NCBI GenBank assembly: GCA_002104985.1
Contig: MCGO01000131.1
Location: forward strand, 1-64,000
Direction: 5' to 3'
DNA length: 64,000 nt
DNA from: Rhizoclosmatium globosum
Taxonomy: Eukaryota; Chytridiomycota; Chytridiomycetes; Chytridiales; Chytriomycetaceae
The notes below the pieces were generated by a model, which saw nothing but the letters and a program-made list of their open reading frames with translations, searched no databases and had not been told where the DNA came from. The translations under genes and the position numbers were made by a program. Of the stretch, positions 59,596-64,000 are shown piece by piece. The number at the start of each line of letters is the position of its first letter. The stretch's first letter is position 1.

Positions 59596-60231
59596 ATGGG
59601 CAAGTCCACCAACATCCTCAGACTCGGCGACCCCCTTCTCGCACGCATCTGCCAACCAGTTCTCCGCACCGAACTGCACAGTGAAAGTTTTGTCAGCCAA
59701 GTCGCGGCGCTCAAGCAAACTCTAACCGAGTTCCGGTTGTTGAATGGCTTTGGACGGGCGATTGCAATGCCCCAAATCGGCGTGCCAAAGCGGGTTGTTG
59801 CCCTCGATCTGCGCCATTTAAACTCCGATTTAAACCCTGATTTAAATAAGGCGAAGGCGTCGCTGAAACGGGACTTGGACTGGTCGGTTGCAAAGGGCCC
59901 AATTGCCTTGGTCAATCCAGAAATCACGTGGCGTTCAGTCGAATCGTTTAAGATGTTTGACGATTGTCTCTGTTTTCCGGATTTGCTGGTTCGTGTGCGG
60001 CGGTGCGACAGTGTTTCGGTGCGTTGGATGGATGAGAATACGGGCGAATGGAGGGTTGTTGAGAAACTGCCGCGGGACGAGGCAGAGTTGATTCAGCATG
60101 AATTGGATCATCTGGATGGCGTTTTGGCAGTGGACTTGGCGGAGGACAAAGAAATGGACATTATTACGCGAAGGGAATTCGAAGAGAAGAAAGCGGAATT
60201 GTTGAAGACGGTAGACTATCACATTGCGTGA
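59596..60231 (+). CDS. Peptide-deformylase-like protein
   Basis: A single exon of 211 residues. The three deformylase motifs can be placed: motif 1 GFGRAIAMPQIGVPKRVVAL (canonical GxGxAAxQ), motif 2 FDDCLCFP (canonical EGCLS), motif 3 IQHELDHLDGVLAVD (canonical QHExDHLxG). The metal ligands, one Cys in motif 2 and two His in motif 3, and the catalytic Glu of motif 3 are kept. Motif 2 has DDCLC in place of EGCLS, which changes residues around the substrate pocket. Classical deformylases remove the formyl group from N-formyl-Met of organellar proteins. No clear mitochondrial presequence is seen, though the N-terminus has a few basic residues. Divergent deformylase-like proteins are known in eukaryotes, and this one may act on another substrate. 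Confidence 0.8.
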   Translation: MGKSTNILRLGDPLLARICQPVLRTELHSESFVSQVAALKQTLTEFRLLNGFGRAIAMPQIGVPKRVVALDLRHLNSDLNPDLNKAKASLKRDLDWSVAKGPIALVNPEITWRSVESFKMFDDCLCFPDLLVRVRRCDSVSVRWMDENTGEWRVVEKLPRDEAELIQHELDHLDGVLAVDLAEDKEMDIITRREFEEKKAELLKTVDYHIA

Positions 60232-60301
60232 AATTGTATAGGAATAAATAAGTGTATATTGAATAGATTCCTTTTTTTAGAGTCGCTCTTGTACAGTGAC
60301 A

Positions 60302-61252
60302 ATGCTGTTGATCAACTTTGACGGAGCCTGCAAAGAAAACCCTGGCAAGATCGGCGCAGCAGCAGTAATCTATGAAGACGGTCGTGTAATTGCTGAAGTG
60401 GGAGAATTCGATGGTGCACCGGATGGAACCAATAACATTGCAGAGTACCGAGGCCTTATTATTGGCCTGAAAACAGCAGCAGCGCTGAATCGAGGAAAAA
60501 ATGTATCAGTTGAAGGCGACAGTAAACTCGTTATTGAACAGGTGATCGTCTTGTATTGGATCAGAGTGTCCATCGATGAACAACTGAAAGGGGGGGGGTA
60601 TGCCGTAAAGAACGACAAATTGAAACTGTTGCATACAGAGGCGATCAATGTGATAACATCTCATTCCCTTAAAGTGGTTTCATACAACTGGATTCCACGC
60701 GAAAAGAATATCGTTGCGGATCTACTTTCAAACATGGCAATCAAGCAAGAAAAGGACTTTTCATATATATCACTTCCGATAAAGGACCAAAAAAAATGGT
60801 ATAATAAAGCTGCAGCAGATCCGATGAAACACGTTGCAAGGTTCAGAGCCTCCGTCACGAACAGCTTCAAGATAAAGAATCTTGATGGTTCCACAAAACC
60901 ACAACCGGGTGATCGAATTGATGTGACCTGGCATTCTGACATTGAAGATCGGAAATACACAGACATCTCTATAAAACTGATGGACGCGGAAAGTCTCAGC
61001 ATCTACGAACTTGCTTTTCCACACACATCACCTCAAACTCCAGACTATTGTCTCGTGAACGAAAAATACACGCACACCAAAAAACCGTCGATCGATTTGA
61101 ATGTTTTATGGAGTGTTGTTATACTTCGGCAACGTGAAGGGACTTGTGGGAGTGGGTTGTGGGACTTTGAAATGGATGTCATTGAGTCTGAATTGACAAA
61201 CTATCAGACTCCAGTGCCCAAACCTGGTAAATCACAATTCCGAAATAAATAG
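60302..61252 (+). CDS. RNase H-like protein with C-terminal beta-rich extension
   Basis: An open frame of 316 residues from the ATG at 60302. Residues 1-~145 are a type-1 RNase H fold of the RVT_3 kind: INFDGACKENPG (first Asp), NNIAEYRGLIIGL (Glu), SVEGDSKLVIEQV (Asp) and WIPREKNIVADLLSNMA (last Asp), so the DEDD set is complete. A segment at about 60541-60596 that begins GTGATC and ends AAAG interrupts the fold between LVIEQ and GGYAVKNDKL; it may be an unspliced in-frame intron, next to a run of nine G. The ~150-residue C-terminus (VARFRASVTNSFKIKN onward) looks beta-rich and I do not recognise it. It should cleave RNA in RNA-DNA hybrids. A decayed copy of its middle part lies at 63363-63480. 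Confidence 0.7.
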   Translation: MLLINFDGACKENPGKIGAAAVIYEDGRVIAEVGEFDGAPDGTNNIAEYRGLIIGLKTAAALNRGKNVSVEGDSKLVIEQVIVLYWIRVSIDEQLKGGGYAVKNDKLKLLHTEAINVITSHSLKVVSYNWIPREKNIVADLLSNMAIKQEKDFSYISLPIKDQKKWYNKAAADPMKHVARFRASVTNSFKIKNLDGSTKPQPGDRIDVTWHSDIEDRKYTDISIKLMDAESLSIYELAFPHTSPQTPDYCLVNEKYTHTKKPSIDLNVLWSVVILRQREGTCGSGLWDFEMDVIESELTNYQTPVPKPGKSQFRNK

Positions 61253-61290
61253 ATTTTGTGGAACGCTTATTCCATACAGAGATAATAGAC

Positions 61291-63327
61291 ATGATGAACC
61301 GAGTTTTTTATCAATTTCTCTCCTTTCTTTCAACAATGCTTTCAGCCATATCTTCCAACAACGAGCATCGTCCACGACCAGTGATGAAGCGGTCTATAAA
61401 CTTTGCCGCCGCTGAGACTCCTTTCCCTCCTCATTCTGGCTTATTGTCCTTCTCTCAAGTTGTGGAGTTTGCCCACCAGTCACAAACAGCCATCAACCAC
61501 ACTTTCGCCGTTACAGAAAGGGCAAAGCGCCGGAAAGGAGCTTCAAATCTCGTTTTGGATCACATTTTGCCAGCTCTGGATGATCCAAGGACTTCCTTCT
61601 CACTCCCGTTGGTAACTCCGCATCGGTTGAACCAGCGCTTCGCCGTAGCACAAGACAACTCCGTTTTTACCGTTTTCAGGAAGTCGTATACAGCACTGAA
61701 GACAGCTTTCTTGGAGATGGACACAGACATATATCCTGGCTTTCTTTTACGGTAAACGTGATTTTGGTCAAATGAATTTTTAATTTAGAACAGCGGACCG
61801 GTTGGGGTCGGGAAAAGTCACATTCTTTATATCTTGGTCGCAGAATATCGACTGTTGCGCTCTACTTATCGTGTCACTTACATCCATGATTGTGCCGAAT
61901 GGAAAATCGATAAGTTTGGTTATATTCTAAGGGAACTGGTAATGACGTTTTTTGATGACAAAGACATCAGCGGAAAAGATATTGTCGAATGGTGCTCTGC
62001 AATCGTTGAAAGCGACAAGGAAGAAAAAATGATGATGATGCTCAATGCCCTGATTGTCTATATCCAAACCAAGAACCTGCAATGGATTATTGTATGCGAC
62101 CAATATAATGCATTCTACTCTCGCTCTGTTGTTGTGGACCAGTTTCCATTCACCATTATCGACTACCTTTCAAAAAAACGTGGCTCGAACATCAAAGTTA
62201 TTATTTCGGCATCGGCAAATAATGAAGGATTTCCAACGGAGTTACGTAACTGGTTTACACATGATATCGCTTCTCATAAGTTTGATGACGATGAGTTTGG
62301 AGCTTGGTGCAAGTATTTTCCACTCAAGAGTGGCAAAACAATTGACCCCAAATCAGATGAGGCACTGGATGCACTATACTGGACAGGTATTTATTTGATT
62401 ATTATATTGATCGATATTTAATTTGCTATGTCAGGAGGTGTTCCGTACGAGTTGTTTCTTTTGTGGGCACAACCAGAAGCTTCTCTTGTTGATAAAACAA
62501 GGAAATATCGCAAAAACCGGATGATTGAGATGGGTAGTAGCCATGGAAAGTTTTGTGACACCTTAACTGCTGAAAAGATGTTGAATCTCAAGGAGTGTAT
62601 TGCTCGCATAGCTCTCGGACTTCCTTGCCCAGATTTATTGGTTGGAAGAGACGACCAATTATTTGATGTCACTCTTCAACCTAAACGAGGACGTTGTAAT
62701 GAGTTTCTAAATCCCGTTGCTCGACGTACGCTGATAACTTATTATGGTCAAGGACTCTTGTCCCCGCTTGCATTGGTTACGGAACTGATCTTGAAGGGCA
62801 ATTACACACAAGACATCAAAAGTCAAATTTCGGCAAAATATTTGATCGTAACCATGGAAGTCTCAAAAAAGTTCTCATTCGAATACAAAGTGAAAACACA
62901 GACAGGCTTGTCGAAAGATGCACCCCGCAAACAATCTGTTGAATTGTTGGAGATTGTTCGCTTTATTGGACACGAAGTGCCCCCAACTGCTTCATTCAAT
63001 CCAAATCGATCAACATTATTTGTGCCTGAGTCCGTCAATTACCCTGGATATGACTTTTTCATATGGAATTCAAAAACGAAAACCATCTCTGCATTCCAAG
63101 TCACCATCAGAAATCCATTTTATAATCACACAAAGATTGACAGTACTTCAGCTCAACAAAACTGTGCTCATTGGATGACATATTGTTCTGCTAAATCATC
63201 GGAAGTGTATTGGGTGACACCGAAAAGTTGTCTTGGTGGTAAATCTAAAAAAGCTGAAGGTAACCTGGTAGTCTTGTTTGAATCTATCTCCAAGCGTTAT
63301 CCTGCTTTGGACCATCTCACACTTTAG
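61291..63327 (+). CDS. Crinkler (CRN)-type protein: P-loop NTPase plus nuclease-like C-terminal domain
   Basis: Three exons (61291-61751, 61794-62386, 62435-63327) join in frame to 648 residues. The N-terminal ~140 residues are basic and unrecognised; the LFLAK-type header of oomycete CRNs is not seen. The acceptor at 61793 restores LLRGPVGVGKSHILYIL, the Walker A loop near residue 155, and a likely Walker B is NLQWIIVCDQYN. The C-terminal domain has NYPGYDFFIWNSKTKTISAF followed by QVTI, the D...Q-x-T pattern of restriction-enzyme-like nuclease domains in CRN proteins. Such NTPase-nuclease proteins are expanded in chytrids and some are effectors or intragenomic conflict proteins acting in the nucleus. 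No break is seen. The start is uncertain; a second ATG is at 61336. Confidence 0.75.
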
Positions 63328-63362
63328 CAACGGAGAGATTTATAATAACAAGAGATTATTAT

Positions 63363-63480
63363 CTTAAAGTGTTATCATACAAGTGGATTCCACGCAAAAA
63401 GACTGTTGTTGTCGATCCCAACACAGTAATTAGATAATAAGAGGGTGGTTTCGTACGTGTTACTTCCGACCAAGGATTAG
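63363..63480 (+). pseudogene. Decayed fragment of the neighbouring RNase H-like gene
   Basis: The sequence encoding SYKWIPRKK near 63375-63410 resembles the segment near 60670-60720 (SYNWIPREK) at most positions, including CTTAAAGTG upstream and TGGATTCCACGC in the middle. Similarity continues, weaker and gapped, to ACTTCCGA near 63463. It is too short and broken to be functional. It places two related segments on either side of the Crinkler-type gene. Confidence 0.6.
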
Positions 63481-63605
63481 AATAGAATTTCAGCTGACTG
63501 AAAGTATTCGTTTACGAGGAGAGGTCGTGTATGGAAAGGGACATAACATCTTATATTGAACTCAGTATTCCATAATAAGAAGTATCCATCGACATCCCCA
63601 CATCT

Positions 63606-64000
63606 TTACAATTTCGCCTTCTTCAAGTTTGCAGCGTCCTGAGTTCTCAAAATACGACGCAGAATCTTTCCACTTGCAGACTTGGGAATCTCCGCCACAA
63701 ACTCCACACCACCTCTTAGTTTCTTGTGTGGAGCCACCTTTGCGTCGATAAACTCAATGATTTCAGTATCGGTGCATTTGACGTTTGGCTGTTGCGAGAT
63801 GGGTTAGTCTCCTGAATCATTCCGGATAGTATCACCTTCAAGACAACAAACGCGCGTGGTACTTCTCCACAAGCTTCATCGGGTCTTCCAATAACGGCTG
63901 CATCAGCGATGGCTGGATGTTCGAGCAAGTAGGCCTCCAATTCGGCAGGTGGGACTTGGAATCCTTTACACTTGATGAGTTCCTTCAATCGGTCGACAAT
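63606..64000 (-). CDS. Acyl-CoA synthetase / 4-coumarate-CoA-ligase-like, C-terminal part, with PTS1
   Basis: Only the 3' end is inside the window: the last exon 63606-63788, an intron 63789-63835, and an upstream exon from 63836 that runs off the right edge. The reading is [20 protein letters not shown] (adenylate-forming motif A8), then [20 protein letters not shown], and near the end [14 protein letters not shown] (motif A10 with its catalytic Lys). This is the C-terminal domain of the ANL superfamily, closest in style to 4-coumarate-CoA ligases and long-chain acyl-CoA synthetases. The protein ends KKAKL, whose AKL tripeptide is a type-1 peroxisomal targeting signal. Activation of a fatty or aromatic acid in the peroxisome is inferred. 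Confidence 0.9.

Overview
The window looks like nuclear DNA of a zoosporic (flagellated) fungus, most likely a chytrid. The evidence is a complete axonemal dynein heavy chain beside clearly fungal genes (a YAT-type amino-acid permease, an NST1-like protein, a Csm1/Pcs1-type monopolin subunit, a CFEM-like secreted protein). Introns are mostly 45-60 nt GT-AG, and a Crinkler-type NTPase/nuclease gene of the kind expanded in chytrids is present. All gene models were assembled by eye from splice signals and reading frame. For each multi-exon model the exon lengths sum to a multiple of three, but none has been checked against RNA.

Layout. 1-15500 is transposon-rich and largely decayed. It holds an unrecognised broken gene (246-1140, minus); a broken DDE transposase split by an intact pogo/Tigger-like element with perfect terminal inverted repeats (3755-5720); a second decayed DDE_1 transposase (7129-8872); and a perfect-looking tandem duplication of a 1591-bp unit (8873-12054) carrying PIF/Harbinger transposase remnants. 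About 3 kb of AT-rich sequence with little coding potential follows.

15500-35100 is gene-dense: amino-acid permease; coiled-coil Ser/Thr kinase; a 792-residue protein joining a CENP-C-like motif, a methyl-CpG-binding-like domain and a Csm1/Pcs1 C-terminal domain; an NST1-like protein; two small secreted proteins; and two paralogous basic proteins of unknown function flanking adenosine kinase.

35100-64000 holds a GBF1/Gea-type Arf guanine-nucleotide exchange factor (13 exons, minus) divergent from the 17-exon dynein heavy chain (42014-56771). Then come a leucine-rich-repeat protein with seven predicted membrane spans and nearly one repeat per exon, a peptide-deformylase-like protein, an RNase H-like protein, a Crinkler-type protein, a decayed copy of part of the RNase H gene, and the 3' end of an acyl-CoA synthetase/4-coumarate-CoA-ligase-like gene with a peroxisomal AKL terminus.

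These genes are not an operon or an obvious pathway. The two most unusual objects are the centromere-type fusion protein at 20173-23085 and the LRR-7TM protein at 57150-59403.
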